Shown here: one piece after another, positions 9,079 to 17,829 of the stretch
How the letters are laid out: each line of letters begins with the position of its first letter
Numbering within the stretch: position 1 is the stretch's first letter
Origin: Streptomyces sp. R33
Lineage (GTDB): Bacteria > Actinomycetota > Actinomycetes > Streptomycetales > Streptomycetaceae
Assembly (NCBI RefSeq): GCF_041200175.1
Contig: NZ_CP165727.1
Coordinates: 2,951,501 to 3,015,500, forward strand
Length of the DNA: 64,000 nt
Reading direction: 5' to 3'
The notes under the pieces: model-generated
Seen by the model: the letters and a program-made list of their open reading frames with translations, nothing else
Database searches by the model: none
What the model was told of the DNA's origin: nothing
Program-made: the position numbers and the translations under genes

Positions 9079-9972
9079 ATGGGACGCCACCGACTCCCCG
9101 CCGCACCGGACCGCGACGACAAGCGCCGCAGCCTCGTGCGGGGCGGCCTGCTGGGCGCCTCCGTGGCCGTGGCCCTCGGCACTGCGGCGGTGACCACCGG
9201 CATGGTGCCGGTCAGCACTTCCTTCCCCTACGTCGGCGTCAGCGCCGACAGCCCGGCCGCCGGGACGCGGCCCGCGGCGGCGGCCTCGCCGAGCCCCCGC
9301 ACCGCGCCCGAGCAGCAGAGCGGCCTGGCCAACCTGTCCGGCCGGGCCTCCTCGGGCCCCGACACGAGCAGCCCGTCCCCCTCGGCCTCCCCCTCGCCGT
9401 CGATCTCCCCTTCCCCGTCGGCCTCGCCGAGCCCCTCCGCCTCGCCCACCCCGTCCGCCTCCGCCTCCCCCTCCGCCCCTGCCAAGCAGGCGCCGAAGCC
9501 GGAGAAGAAGCCGGACCCGGTGCCGGTGCCGCCGAAGCCGAAGACGGCCGCACCCAAGCCGCCGGCCCCGCCCGCCCCGACGCCCGACAACGGCCACTCC
9601 GCGGAGGAGGCCGCCGTACTCACCCTGGTCAACCAGGAGCGCGCGCAGGCCGGCTGCGGTCCGGTCCGTGCGAACCCGCCGCTCGCGGCGCTGGCCAGTG
9701 CCTTCAGCAAGGACATGGCCACCCGCGGCTTCTTCGACCACACCGACCCCGACGGGAACACCCCGTGGGACCGCGCCACCAACGCAGGCCTCTCCGGCCT
9801 CGGCGGCGAGAACATCGCCCGCGGCCAGGGCGACGCCCAGGCCGTCATGAACGCGTGGATGAACAGCCCGGGCCACAAGGCGAACATCCTCAACTGCGAG
9901 TTCCGCACCCTGGGCGTCGGCGCCCACTTCGCGGCCGGCGGCCCCTGGTGGACCCAGGACTTCGGCTTCTAG
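9079..9972 (+). CDS. Secreted CAP-domain protein
   Basis: 297 residues. The N-terminus has KRRSLVRGG followed by a hydrophobic stretch (about residues 20-45), resembling a twin-arginine type or uncleaved signal. A long Ser-Pro-Ala linker with repeated SPSPSAS units (about 85-135) and a Lys/Pro segment (136-170) follow; the CAP (SCP/PR-1) domain fills 175-297 with FSKDMATRGFFDH, GENIARG and MNSPGHKANIL. Bacterial CAP proteins are extracellular; some are nucleases or sterol/lipid binders, most are unassigned. The linker suits spanning the cell wall. The palindrome at 9022-9041 lies in its leader. Confidence 0.88.
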   Translation: MGRHRLPAAPDRDDKRRSLVRGGLLGASVAVALGTAAVTTGMVPVSTSFPYVGVSADSPAAGTRPAAAASPSPRTAPEQQSGLANLSGRASSGPDTSSPSPSASPSPSISPSPSASPSPSASPTPSASASPSAPAKQAPKPEKKPDPVPVPPKPKTAAPKPPAPPAPTPDNGHSAEEAAVLTLVNQERAQAGCGPVRANPPLAALASAFSKDMATRGFFDHTDPDGNTPWDRATNAGLSGLGGENIARGQGDAQAVMNAWMNSPGHKANILNCEFRTLGVGAHFAAGGPWWTQDFGF

Positions 9973-10051
9973 CCGCAGCGCCACGGGCGAACACTTACCG
10001 ACCGAAAGCGCAAGCTTCTGGCAAGCGCTGTGCGGAGTTAAGCTGGTCGCC

Positions 10052-10429
10052 ATGGAGACACAGCTGCCCTTCGACGCCTTCGCGCGCGCGTGCCCGTCCC
10101 GGGAGACCCTCGAGCACGTCACGGGCCGCTGGGGCAGCCTCACCGTGGGCGCCCTGCGGGACGGCTCGTGCCGCTTCAACGAGCTGCGCCGCAAGGTCGA
10201 CGGCGTGAGCGAGAAGATGCTCTCCCAGACCCTGCAGGCGCTGGAGCGCGACGGCATCGTCCACCGCGAGGCGCAGCCGACGAACCCGCCGCGCGTCGAC
10301 TACGAGCTGACCCCGCTCGGCATCGAGGTCGCCGACCGGCTGCTCGCCCTCATCCACTTCCTCGAGGGCAGCATGCCCCGGGTACTGACAGCCCGGGAGT
10401 CCTACGACACGACGCGCGGCGGCCGCTGA
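10052..10429 (+). CDS. HxlR-type winged-helix regulator
   Basis: 125 residues, the standard length for the HxlR family. The winged helix covers about residues 15-105, with [43 protein letters not shown] as the core (broken here into turn, recognition helix and wing). HxlR proteins are small dimeric repressors or activators that often respond to aldehydes, quinones or disulphide stress. The only cysteines are near residues 10 and 40. Its stop overlaps the convergent mutM stop by 28 bp. No obvious divergent target gene; the CAP gene upstream is on the same strand 79 bp away. Confidence 0.85.
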   Translation: METQLPFDAFARACPSRETLEHVTGRWGSLTVGALRDGSCRFNELRRKVDGVSEKMLSQTLQALERDGIVHREAQPTNPPRVDYELTPLGIEVADRLLALIHFLEGSMPRVLTARESYDTTRGGR

Positions 10430-11262
10430 CAGCGCGGGCAGAAGTAGCTGGACCGGTTCATCCACGGGCGGCGCCGCATCGGGGTGCCGCAGCGCCGGCA
10501 GGGCTCGTCCTCACGCCCGTAGGCGTCGAGCGAACGGTCGAAGTAGCCGGACTCGCCGTTCACGTTGACGTAGAGACTGTCGAAGCTGGTGCCGCCGACT
10601 TCGAGCGCCGCGTTCATCACGTCCCGCACGTGCCCGAGGAGTTCCGCGCTCCGGGGGCGCGTCAGCGTGGCGGTGGGGCGCTCGTAGTGCAGCCGGGCCC
10701 GCCACAGCGCCTCGTCGGCGTAGATGTTGCCGACCCCGCTGATCAGGGACTGGTCCAGCAGGGCCCGCTTGACGGTGGTCCGCCTGGCGCGCAGGGCCGC
10801 GTGGTACGCCGCCTCGTCGAAGAGGGGGTCCAGTGGGTCCCGGGCGATGTGTGCGATGACGTCGGGCAGCCCGTCGGCCGTGTTCTCGTGGAGCGAGAGA
10901 CCGCCGAAGGTGCGCTGGTCGACGAAGCGGAGCTCGGTCCCGGCGGTGTCCCGGAAGCGCACGCGGATGCGCAGGTGCTTCTCGTCGGCCGCCTCCTCGG
11001 GCTGCACGAGGAGCTGTCCGCTCATGCCGAGGTGCCCGAGCACGGAGAGGTCCCGCCCCTCCAGGGGCAGCCACAGGTACTTGCCGCGCCGCTGCGCGAC
11101 CCCGATCGTCTCGCCCGTCAGCCGCGCCGCGAAATCGGCCCCGCCGGCGGGGTGGCGGCGTACCGCGCGCGGGTGCAGCACCTCGACGGCCTCGACGGTC
11201 CGGCCGGCCACCCAGCGCTCCAAGCCCCGCCGTACGACTTCGACTTCGGGCAGCTCGGGCAC
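10402..11262 (-). CDS. mutM: Formamidopyrimidine-DNA glycosylase
   Basis: 286 residues. The start is decided by chemistry: the GTG at 11260-11262 gives [10 protein letters not shown], leaving the catalytic N-terminal Pro-2 and Glu-3 after Met removal, with GGAGG just upstream. The zinc finger (CRRCGTPM...CPRC) ends the protein at about 254-280. MutM excises 8-oxoguanine and Fapy lesions and nicks the strand. It is the last gene of the run rnc-mutM on the minus strand, but a strong hairpin in the 128-bp gap suggests partial separation from rnc. Confidence 0.96.
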   Translation of the reverse strand: MPELPEVEVVRRGLERWVAGRTVEAVEVLHPRAVRRHPAGGADFAARLTGETIGVAQRRGKYLWLPLEGRDLSVLGHLGMSGQLLVQPEEAADEKHLRIRVRFRDTAGTELRFVDQRTFGGLSLHENTADGLPDVIAHIARDPLDPLFDEAAYHAALRARRTTVKRALLDQSLISGVGNIYADEALWRARLHYERPTATLTRPRSAELLGHVRDVMNAALEVGGTSFDSLYVNVNGESGYFDRSLDAYGREDEPCRRCGTPMRRRPWMNRSSYFCPRCQRPPRVVS

Positions 11263-11340
11263 GGTGGTCCTCCGGATGGGGTGTGTTCTGGTCGCTCGCG
11301 GCGAGCGTACCGGCCTGCCCCGCCGGGCCCGGAAACGGGT

Positions 11341-11371
11341 CCGCCCGCCCCTGCGCGGCAGGGGCGGGCGG
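11341..11371 (-). terminator. GC-rich hairpin after rnc
   Basis: Perfect 14-bp stem (CCGCCCGCCCCTGC and complement) with a 3-base loop, 20 bp after the rnc stop. No T-run, which is common for Streptomyces terminators. It probably ends or attenuates the yceD-rpmF-rnc transcript before mutM. Confidence 0.65.
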
Positions 11372-11390
11372 GAGATCCCGAAGGAAGGGC

Positions 11391-12251
11391 TCAGCCGTTC
11401 GGCGTCGGTTCGGCGGGCGTCGGCGACCCGCCGTCCTCGGCCGCGGCCTCGGTGTCGGCCGGGGCCGCCACCGTGACCTTTGCGGCCGCGGCGGCAGCGG
11501 CTTCCGCCGCGATCCGCTCGTCCGCCTTGGCACGGATACCGCGCCAAGCGGATTCCGCAGCCTGCTGTTCCGCTTCCTTCTTGCTGCGGCCGGTGCCGGT
11601 GCCGTACGAGACACCACCGACGCGGGCGGCAGCGGTGAAGGTCTTCTCGTGGTCCGGACCGGTCTCGGTGACCAGGTATTCCGGCACGCCGAGGCCTTCG
11701 GCCGCCGTGAGCTCCTGGAGACTGGTCTTCCAGTCCAGGCCGGCCCCGAGGTTCGAGGACTTCTCGATGAGCGGGTCGAAGAGCCGGTGGACCAGCTCCG
11801 AGGCCGCTTCGAGGCCCTGGTCGAGGTAGACCGCGCCGATCACCGCTTCAAGGGTGTCGGCGAGGATGGAGGCCTTGTCCCGGCCACCCGTGCCCTCTTC
11901 GCCCCGGCCGAGCCGGATGAAGGAGCCGAGGTCGAGGCCGCGCCCGACCTCCGCCAGTGCGCGCGAGTTGACCACCGCGGCCCGCAGTTTGGCCAGCTGG
12001 CCTTCGGGCAGGTCGGGGTGGGTCGTGTACAGCGTGTCCGTGACCACCAGGCCGAGCACGGAGTCCCCGAGGAACTCCAGACGCTCGTTGGTGGGCAGAC
12101 CGCCGTTCTCGTACGCGTACGAGCGGTGGGTCAGTGCACGCACCAGAAGGGCGGACTCGAGTCGATACCCGAGCCGCCCTTCCAGAAGCGTGTGGGACGA
12201 GGCCGCGTTGTTACTGTCTGCCTGCTTCTCAGCGTTGGACAGCTCAGACAT
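11391..12251 (-). CDS. rnc: Ribonuclease III
   Basis: 286 residues. The catalytic signature ERLEFLGDS is at residues 56-64 and the double-stranded RNA binding domain at about 180-250, followed by an Ala/Glu-rich tail longer than in E. coli. The start is the ATG at 12249-12251 ([10 protein letters not shown]), 19 bp after the rpmF stop. RNase III processes rRNA and regulatory duplex RNA; in Streptomyces the same gene is known as absB because mutants lose antibiotic production. Coupled with rpmF and yceD as in most actinobacteria. Confidence 0.96.
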   Translation of the reverse strand: MSELSNAEKQADSNNAASSHTLLEGRLGYRLESALLVRALTHRSYAYENGGLPTNERLEFLGDSVLGLVVTDTLYTTHPDLPEGQLAKLRAAVVNSRALAEVGRGLDLGSFIRLGRGEEGTGGRDKASILADTLEAVIGAVYLDQGLEAASELVHRLFDPLIEKSSNLGAGLDWKTSLQELTAAEGLGVPEYLVTETGPDHEKTFTAAARVGGVSYGTGTGRSKKEAEQQAAESAWRGIRAKADERIAAEAAAAAAAKVTVAAPADTEAAAEDGGSPTPAEPTPNG

Positions 12252-12270
12252 TGCGCCTCTCACCAGCCGC

Positions 12271-12444
12271 TCAGACCTCGAGGACCTGGCGCTTGTTGTA
12301 GGTGCCGCAGCTCGGGCACGCGATGTGCTGGAGCTTCGGCTCCTGGCAACGCTCACACGAAACCAGGGTGGGGACCGCAGCCTTCCACTGCGACCGGCGG
12401 TGGCGCGTGTTGCTGCGCGACATCTTCCGCTTCGGAACAGCCAC
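12271..12444 (-). CDS. rpmF: 50S ribosomal protein L32
   Basis: 57 residues read from a GTG at 12442-12444: [12 protein letters not shown], then HRRSQWKA and a zinc ribbon with C30xxC33 and C43xxC46. GGAGAAG six bases before the GTG lies in the end of yceD, whose stop is only two bases upstream, so translation is coupled. All four cysteines make this the zinc-containing C+ form. L32 belongs to the large subunit near the peptidyl-transferase exit. The downstream neighbour is rnc. Confidence 0.95.
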   Translation of the reverse strand: MAVPKRKMSRSNTRHRRSQWKAAVPTLVSCERCQEPKLQHIACPSCGTYNKRQVLEV

Positions 12445-12446
12445 GG

Positions 12447-13115
12447 CTACTTCTCCTGCTTCTCGGCGGCGCTCTGAACGTCGTCAGATGCAGTGCCGCT
12501 CATGTTGTCCTTCTCGCCGTCCTGATCGGTCACGACGAGTTCCTGCAATGCCGCCCAACGGATGTCGACGGCGTCATGGTGGTGGTCCGGGTCGTCGTTC
12601 AGGCTGAGCCCGCAATCGGGGCACAGTCCGAGACAGTCCTCCCGGCACACCGGCTGCATGGGCAGTGCGAGCACCACCACATCCCGCAGCACGGGTTCGA
12701 GGTCGAACAAACCGTCCTCGAGGAAGAGCGTGTCCTCGTCGTCCTCGGCGTCGTCGGCCGGCTCCGCCTTGGTGCGGCTCCGGTCGTCGGCGTCAGGGTA
12801 CGAGAACATCTCCTGGAAGTCCGCCTTGAGCTCGCGCTCGACGGGCTCCAGACACCTTACGCACTCCCCTACGGCCGATGCACGGGCGGTGCCTGTGACA
12901 AGCACCCCTTCCATGACCGACTCGAGGCGGAGGCTGAGCTTCAGCGGGGCGCCTTCCGGTACCCCGATGACGCCGACGAGACCGAGGTCCGCCGGTGCCG
13001 CGATCTCACGGGACAGCCGCTGCATGGCACCAGGACGCCGACCCAGCTCGTGCGTGTCGAACACGAGAGGGTTGCGGTGGTCGAGGCGGGTATTCAGGGC
13101 CGTTCCTGCTTTCAC
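12447..13115 (-). CDS. YceD/DUF177 family protein, L32 partner
   Basis: DUF177 protein of about 220 residues. Landmarks are [18 protein letters not shown] near the N-terminus, [19 protein letters not shown] in the centre and the Cys motif [13 protein letters not shown] at the end. YceD proteins sit before rpmF in most bacteria and take part in 23S rRNA metabolism. The start is uncertain: GTG at 13115 (used here), a CTG at 13097 with AGGA at good spacing and the best match to the usual N-terminus, or an ATG at 13157 without a ribosome site. The acidic stretch in the middle (DDAEDDED) is normal for streptomycetes. Confidence 0.85.
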   Translation of the reverse strand: MKAGTALNTRLDHRNPLVFDTHELGRRPGAMQRLSREIAAPADLGLVGVIGVPEGAPLKLSLRLESVMEGVLVTGTARASAVGECVRCLEPVERELKADFQEMFSYPDADDRSRTKAEPADDAEDDEDTLFLEDGLFDLEPVLRDVVVLALPMQPVCREDCLGLCPDCGLSLNDDPDHHHDAVDIRWAALQELVVTDQDGEKDNMSGTASDDVQSAAEKQEK

Positions 13116-13226
13116 AGATCGCTGAAGATCAAGATTTCCGCCACTTGCGGGCAGCATGGATCGCGGTGCATACGCGCGACCGAAGAGCCAGGATACCCGG
13201 CGCTTCGCTCTGAGCCCAATCCGGCC

Positions 13227-14279
13227 CTAGCGTCCCTGTTCGTACTGGCGCAGCTGATCCAGGTTGATCATGCTCGTGTCGAAGAAGCTGGTCTCGTCGA
13301 GGGCGGGCTGCTGCGGCTGCTGCTGCGGGGCCTGCGGCTGCTGCTGGTAGGCCGCATAGGGGTCCGGCTGCTGCTCGTAGCCCATCGCCGCGTACGGATC
13401 CGGCTGCTGGACCTGCTGTTGGTAGCCGTAGGGGTCCTGGTAGCCGTAGGCGTCGTGCTGCTGGGACTGCTGGTGCTGCTGGTAGCCGTACGCGTCGTAC
13501 GCGGGCTCCTGCTGGGCCTGCGCCGGGATCGCGGGGCCCATGGGGGCCGCCGGCTCCGCCAGGCCCGCCAGGAAGTCCGCGTCGCTCGCCGAGCGGGACT
13601 GCTGCGCGCCGGCGGCGTCCTGGGCGGCCATGTGCGCGCCGAGGTCGTCCGTGGGCACCCGGCCCAGCAGCTTCTGGCGGCCCCGGCCGACCGCCTCGAG
13701 GGTCTTGGAGAGCACCGCCTCGAAGGTCGCCAGCTTGGTGTCCACGTACGCGTCCGCCTGCTCGCGCTGCGTCTGCGGATCGTGGCTGCGCTCGGGCGCG
13801 TCCGCGTCGGGGTAGCCCTGGTCGTCCAGGCCCGGGCCGCGGCCCAGCAGCTTCTCGCGGCCGCGGTCGACCGAGCCGATGGTCTTGGTGAGCACGACCT
13901 CGAAGTTCGCGAGCTTGCTGTCGACGTAGTCGTCGGCCTCGGCCCGGATCTCCTCGGCCTCCCTGCGGGCGTCCGCCAGGATCCGGTCCGCCTCCGCCTG
14001 GGAGCGGCGCGCGACCTCGGTGTCGGAGATCAGCGAACCGCGCTGGGCGTGCGCGGACTCGATGATGCGCTCCGCCTCGCGGCGGGCGTCCTCGACCATC
14101 TGCTCCCGGCCGCCGATGAGCTCCTGCGCCTGCGCGAGCGAGCCGGGGAGCGCCTGGCGGACCTCTTCGAGCTGGGCGAGCAGCTCGGCGCGGTTGATCA
14201 CGCAGGAGGCCGACATGGGCATGGACCGGGCGCCGCCGACGGCCGCGACGATCTCGTCGAGCTTCTTCTGCACGTCCAT
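13227..14279 (-). CDS. DivIVA-like coiled-coil protein with Gln/Tyr-rich tail
   Basis: 350 residues from the ATG at 14277-14279 (MDVQKKLDEIVAAVGGARSM). Residues 30-190 are mostly helical coiled coil. It contains an internal duplication: KLANFEVVLTKTI...GREKLLGR near 120 and KLATFEAVLSKTL...GRQKLLGR near 180. The last 100 residues are a low-complexity tail of YGYQQ, DPYAAY and QQ repeats. Often annotated in streptomycetes as an ATP synthase subunit B-like or cell-division protein because of the coiled coil, but no enzymatic role is supported. A cytoskeletal or polar scaffold role is inference. It lies between coaD and yceD in its own unit. Confidence 0.75.
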   Translation of the reverse strand: MDVQKKLDEIVAAVGGARSMPMSASCVINRAELLAQLEEVRQALPGSLAQAQELIGGREQMVEDARREAERIIESAHAQRGSLISDTEVARRSQAEADRILADARREAEEIRAEADDYVDSKLANFEVVLTKTIGSVDRGREKLLGRGPGLDDQGYPDADAPERSHDPQTQREQADAYVDTKLATFEAVLSKTLEAVGRGRQKLLGRVPTDDLGAHMAAQDAAGAQQSRSASDADFLAGLAEPAAPMGPAIPAQAQQEPAYDAYGYQQHQQSQQHDAYGYQDPYGYQQQVQQPDPYAAMGYEQQPDPYAAYQQQPQAPQQQPQQPALDETSFFDTSMINLDQLRQYEQGR

Positions 14280-14359
14280 GGGGGCTCGCACTCTCTCGGC
14301 CTCGGGCGGTTCCTGAGACGGACGGGACGACTGTAAGGCCACCGGGTGAACGCCCGACA

Positions 14360-14382
14360 CCGGCTGACGGCCCGTCAGCCGG
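14360..14382 (-). terminator. Hairpin directly after coaD
   Basis: 11-bp perfect arms CCGGCTGACGG/CCGTCAGCCGG around one base, abutting the coaD stop codon. Probable end of the fakA-like/recG/rsmD/coaD transcript. Confidence 0.6.
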
Positions 14383-14862
14383 TCAGCGGCCGGCGAGCCG
14401 CTCGGTCAGCGCCGCGTGCACGTGCGGCGGCAGCAGGTGGGCGACGTCGCCGCCCCAGGTCGCGACCTCCTTGACCAGGGAGGAGGACAGGAAGCTGTAG
14501 GTGGGGTTGGTCGGCACGAACAGCGTTTCGACGCCCGAGAGCCCCATGTTCATCTGGGCCATCTGGAGCTCGTAGTCGAAGTCGCTGACGGCGCGCAGGC
14601 CCTTGACGATGGCCGGGATGTCGCGCTGCTTGCAGAAGTCGACGAGGAGGCCGTGGAAGGACTCCACCTCGACGTTGCCGTAGTCGGCGGTCGCCTCGCG
14701 GATCAGCTCGATCCGCTCCTCGACGGTGAACAGCCCCTGCTTCGACTGGTTGATCATCACGGCGACGTGGACGACGTCGTAGAGCCGGGAGGCCCGGCCG
14801 ATGATGTCGAGGTGTCCGTTGGTGATGGGGTCGAACGACCCGGGACAGACGGCTCGGCGCAA
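14383..14862 (-). CDS. coaD: Phosphopantetheine adenylyltransferase
   Basis: 159 residues, standard length. Nucleotidyltransferase motif GSFDPITNGHLDI (T/HxGH form) at residues 8-20 and SSSLVKEVATWGGDV near 128. It makes dephospho-CoA from 4'-phosphopantetheine and ATP. I chose the TTG at 14860-14862 because GAGGGA sits eight bases before it and MRRAVCPGSFDP is the family's usual N-terminus; an ATG 24 bases further upstream lacks a good site. Follows rsmD by 29 bp, the conserved rsmD-coaD pair. Confidence 0.95.
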   Translation of the reverse strand: MRRAVCPGSFDPITNGHLDIIGRASRLYDVVHVAVMINQSKQGLFTVEERIELIREATADYGNVEVESFHGLLVDFCKQRDIPAIVKGLRAVSDFDYELQMAQMNMGLSGVETLFVPTNPTYSFLSSSLVKEVATWGGDVAHLLPPHVHAALTERLAGR

Positions 14863-14891
14863 CTTGGGTCCCTCGCTCTTCGGTGCGGGCA

Positions 14892-15470
14892 TCATGAGTC
14901 TTCGCTGGTGAAGGCGGCGCGACCGTACCAAAGGGTGCCTTCGCCGTACTTGCGGGAGCGCAGCGGCTCGAACCCCTCGGGCCACGGGAACGCGCCGCTC
15001 CTCGTACCGCGCTCCACGGTGACGAGCGCATCGTCCGTGAGCCAGCCATTGGCGCGGAGTGTGAGGAGGATCTCGCCAAGATCGCCGTGCTCCACGGCGT
15101 ACGGCGGGTCCAGGAAGACGACGTCGTACGGGTCCCCGCCCGCCGCGGCCGCCACGATCTGCTCCGCCTTGCCGGCCCGGAACTCGGCGCCGGGCAGGCC
15201 CAGCGCCTTGATGTTGTCCCGGATCGCCTTGGCGGCCTTGGCCTCGGGCTCGACCAGCAGCGCGTGCGAGGCGCCGCGGGAGAGGGCCTCCAGGCCGACG
15301 GCGCCGGAGCCGGCGTACAGGTCGAGCACCCGGGCGCCCTCGACGCCGTGCAGCGACTCCCAGGTGGAGAACAGGCCTTCGCGCATCCGGTCCGAGGTCG
15401 GCCGGGTGCCGGTGCCCGGGGGCACGGTCAGCCGTCGCCCGCCGGCGCTGCCGGCGATCACGCGGGTCAT
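14892..15470 (-). CDS. rsmD: 16S rRNA (guanine-N2)-methyltransferase RsmD
   Basis: 192 residues. Class I methyltransferase with RVIAGSAGGRRL at the N-terminus, the SAM-binding LDLYAGSGAVGLEALSRGA (about 49-67) and the catalytic FLDPPYA near 120. Methylates G966 of 16S rRNA (E. coli numbering). It lies between recG and coaD on the same strand, the usual actinobacterial arrangement, with a 129-bp gap to recG. Confidence 0.95.
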   Translation of the reverse strand: MTRVIAGSAGGRRLTVPPGTGTRPTSDRMREGLFSTWESLHGVEGARVLDLYAGSGAVGLEALSRGASHALLVEPEAKAAKAIRDNIKALGLPGAEFRAGKAEQIVAAAAGGDPYDVVFLDPPYAVEHGDLGEILLTLRANGWLTDDALVTVERGTRSGAFPWPEGFEPLRSRKYGEGTLWYGRAAFTSEDS

Positions 15471-15599
15471 CTGGGGTCCTTCGGTACGACGGTGGTGGTC
15501 GGGTGCTGACGGGTGCTGCCGGGTCGTTTCCGGTCCTGCCCGGTACTGCGGAGTTCAACGATAGGTCGTACCGCTCCGGGCGGCCCCGGGCGGTACCGC

Positions 15600-17813
15600 T
15601 CAGCCCTTCTCCAGGTACTGCTCGCGCTCGGTGTCCAGCAGGGCCTCCAGCGCGCTCCGCAGGCCCGGCAGCCGCTCCAGTTCCGGGTCGGCGGCGACCA
15701 CGCGGGTGGCCTCCTCCCGGGCCTGGGCGATGACCTCCTCGTCCTCGATGACGGCGAGCATGCGCAGCGAGGACCGCACGCCCGACTGGGCCTGGCCCAG
15801 CACGTCCCCCTCGCGGCGCTGTTCCAGGTCGATCCGGGAGAGCTCGAAGCCGTCCAGGGTGGCGGCGACCGCGGCGAGCCGGGCCCGGGCGGGGCTCGCC
15901 TCGTGCATCTCGCTGACCAGCAGGCACAGGCCCGGCGCGGAGCCGCGGCCGACGCGGCCGCGCAGCTGGTGGAGCTGGGAGACGCCGAACCGGTCCGCGT
16001 CCATGATCACCATGACCGTGGAGTTCGGGACGTTCACGCCGACCTCGATGACGGTGGTGGCGACGAGCACCTTGACCTCGCCGGCGGCGAAACGGCGCAT
16101 GACGTCGTCCTTGTCGGCCGGGTCCATCCGGCCGTGCAGCACTTCCACCGACAGCCCGGCGAGCGGCCCGCGGGTGAGCTGCTCGGCGATCTCCAGGACG
16201 GCCAGCGGCGGCCGCTTCTCGCCGTCGTCCTCGGCGGCTTTCTTCTTCTGGTTCTTCGGGTCGTCCTCGCCGTCGCCGATGCGCGGGCACACCACGTACG
16301 CCTGGTGCCCGTTCTCGACCTCCTCCCGCACCCGCTCCCAGGCACGGGTCAGGAAGTGCGGCTTGTCCTTGGCCGGTACGACGTGGGTGGCGATCGGGGA
16401 GCGGCCGGCGGGCAGCTGGTCGAGGACGGAGGTCTCCAGGTCCCCGAAGACGGTCATCGCGACGGTGCGCGGGATCGGGGTCGCGGTCATCACCAGCAGG
16501 TGCGGGGGCTGCTTCCCCTTGGACCGCAGCGCGTCGCGCTGCTCCACCCCGAAGCGGTGCTGTTCGTCGACCACGACCAGGCCGAGGTCGTGGAACTGCA
16601 CCTTGTCCTCGATGAGCGCGTGCGTGCCGATGACGATGCCGGCCTCGCCGGTGACCAGGTCGAGCAGGGCCTGGCGGCGCGCGGGCATCCCCATGGAGCC
16701 GGTGAGCAGCACGACCTTGGTGCCCTGGTCGGAGCCGCCGAGCATGCCTCCCTCGGCGAGCTCGCCCATCATCTCGGTGATGGAGCGGTGGTGCTGCTGG
16801 GCGAGCACCTCGGTGGGGGCCAGCATGGCGGCCTGCCCGCCGCAGTCCACGACGGCGAGCATCGCCCGCAGCGCGACCATCGTCTTGCCACTGCCCACCT
16901 CGCCCTGAAGGAGGCGGTGCATGGGGTGTTCGGTGGCCAGGTCGTCGAAGATCTCCTTCGAGACGGTCTGCTGGCCCTCGGTGAGGGTGAAGGGGAGCTT
17001 GGCGTCGAAGGCGTCGAGCAGGCCGCCGGGAGCGGGGCGGCGCGGGACGGCCGGGAGCTGGGAGTCGGCGTGCCGGCGGCGGGCCAGCGCGACCTGGAGG
17101 ACGAAGGCCTCGTCCCACTTCAGCCGCTGCCGGGCGTCGTCGATGTCCGCCTTGGTGCCCGGCCGGTGGATCTTCAGCAGGGCCTCGGTCAGGGGGATCA
17201 GCCCGCGGCCCTCGCGCAGTGCCTCCGGCAGCGGGTCCACGGCCTCCTGGGCGGCGCTGGGTAGTACGGCGTCCACGCACTTGGCGATCTTCCAGGACTC
17301 CAGCTTGGCGCAGGCCGGGTAGATCGGGATGAGCTGGTTGGCGAACGCGGTGGCGGCGTCCCGGTCGGAGGCCTCCGCGCCGAGCGGTTCGTACGCGGGG
17401 TGGGCCAGCTGCAGCTTGCGGTTGAACATCGAGACCTTGCCGGCGAACATCGCGCGGCTGCCCGGCAGCAGCTCCTTGTGCGGCTTGTGGACGCCCGCCC
17501 CGAAGAAGACCAGCTGGAGGCGGCCGCTGCCGTCGGTGATGGTCACCTCCAGGCGCTTGCCGCGGCCCCCGTTGAACGTCAGGATCCGGGCGTCGGCGAC
17601 TTGGGCGACCACCGTCACGTGCTCGTCGATCTGGTCGGCGAGCTCCGCCAGCGAGGTCAGCTCGCCGCGCTCGGCGTACCGCCGCGGGTAGTGGTGGAGC
17701 AGGTCCAGGGCCGTGTGCAGGCCGAGCTGCTCGGCCAGCACCTTGGCGGTGGCGGGGCCGAGCGTCTTCTTGAGGTCTTCGTCGAGCGCGGGCACGTGTT
17801 CATTGCACACCAT
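15600..17813 (-). CDS. recG: ATP-dependent DNA helicase RecG
   Basis: 737 residues. The N-terminal wedge/OB domain (about 60-150) is followed by superfamily 2 helicase motors: Walker A GEVGSGKT near 304, motif III VMTATPIPRT and the RecG form of motif II, DEQHRFG, near 412. It remodels stalled forks and Holliday junctions. ATG at 17811-17813 is used; GTG at 17795 (V-PALDEDLKK) matches the usual start of the family and could be the real one. A Lys/Glu-rich loop (NQKKKAAEDDGEKR) is inserted between motifs. 16 bp after the DAK2-type gene, so co-transcribed. Confidence 0.95.
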   Translation of the reverse strand: MVCNEHVPALDEDLKKTLGPATAKVLAEQLGLHTALDLLHHYPRRYAERGELTSLAELADQIDEHVTVVAQVADARILTFNGGRGKRLEVTITDGSGRLQLVFFGAGVHKPHKELLPGSRAMFAGKVSMFNRKLQLAHPAYEPLGAEASDRDAATAFANQLIPIYPACAKLESWKIAKCVDAVLPSAAQEAVDPLPEALREGRGLIPLTEALLKIHRPGTKADIDDARQRLKWDEAFVLQVALARRRHADSQLPAVPRRPAPGGLLDAFDAKLPFTLTEGQQTVSKEIFDDLATEHPMHRLLQGEVGSGKTMVALRAMLAVVDCGGQAAMLAPTEVLAQQHHRSITEMMGELAEGGMLGGSDQGTKVVLLTGSMGMPARRQALLDLVTGEAGIVIGTHALIEDKVQFHDLGLVVVDEQHRFGVEQRDALRSKGKQPPHLLVMTATPIPRTVAMTVFGDLETSVLDQLPAGRSPIATHVVPAKDKPHFLTRAWERVREEVENGHQAYVVCPRIGDGEDDPKNQKKKAAEDDGEKRPPLAVLEIAEQLTRGPLAGLSVEVLHGRMDPADKDDVMRRFAAGEVKVLVATTVIEVGVNVPNSTVMVIMDADRFGVSQLHQLRGRVGRGSAPGLCLLVSEMHEASPARARLAAVAATLDGFELSRIDLEQRREGDVLGQAQSGVRSSLRMLAVIEDEEVIAQAREEATRVVAADPELERLPGLRSALEALLDTEREQYLEKG

Positions 17814-17829
17814 CGCGCTGACAAGCCGG

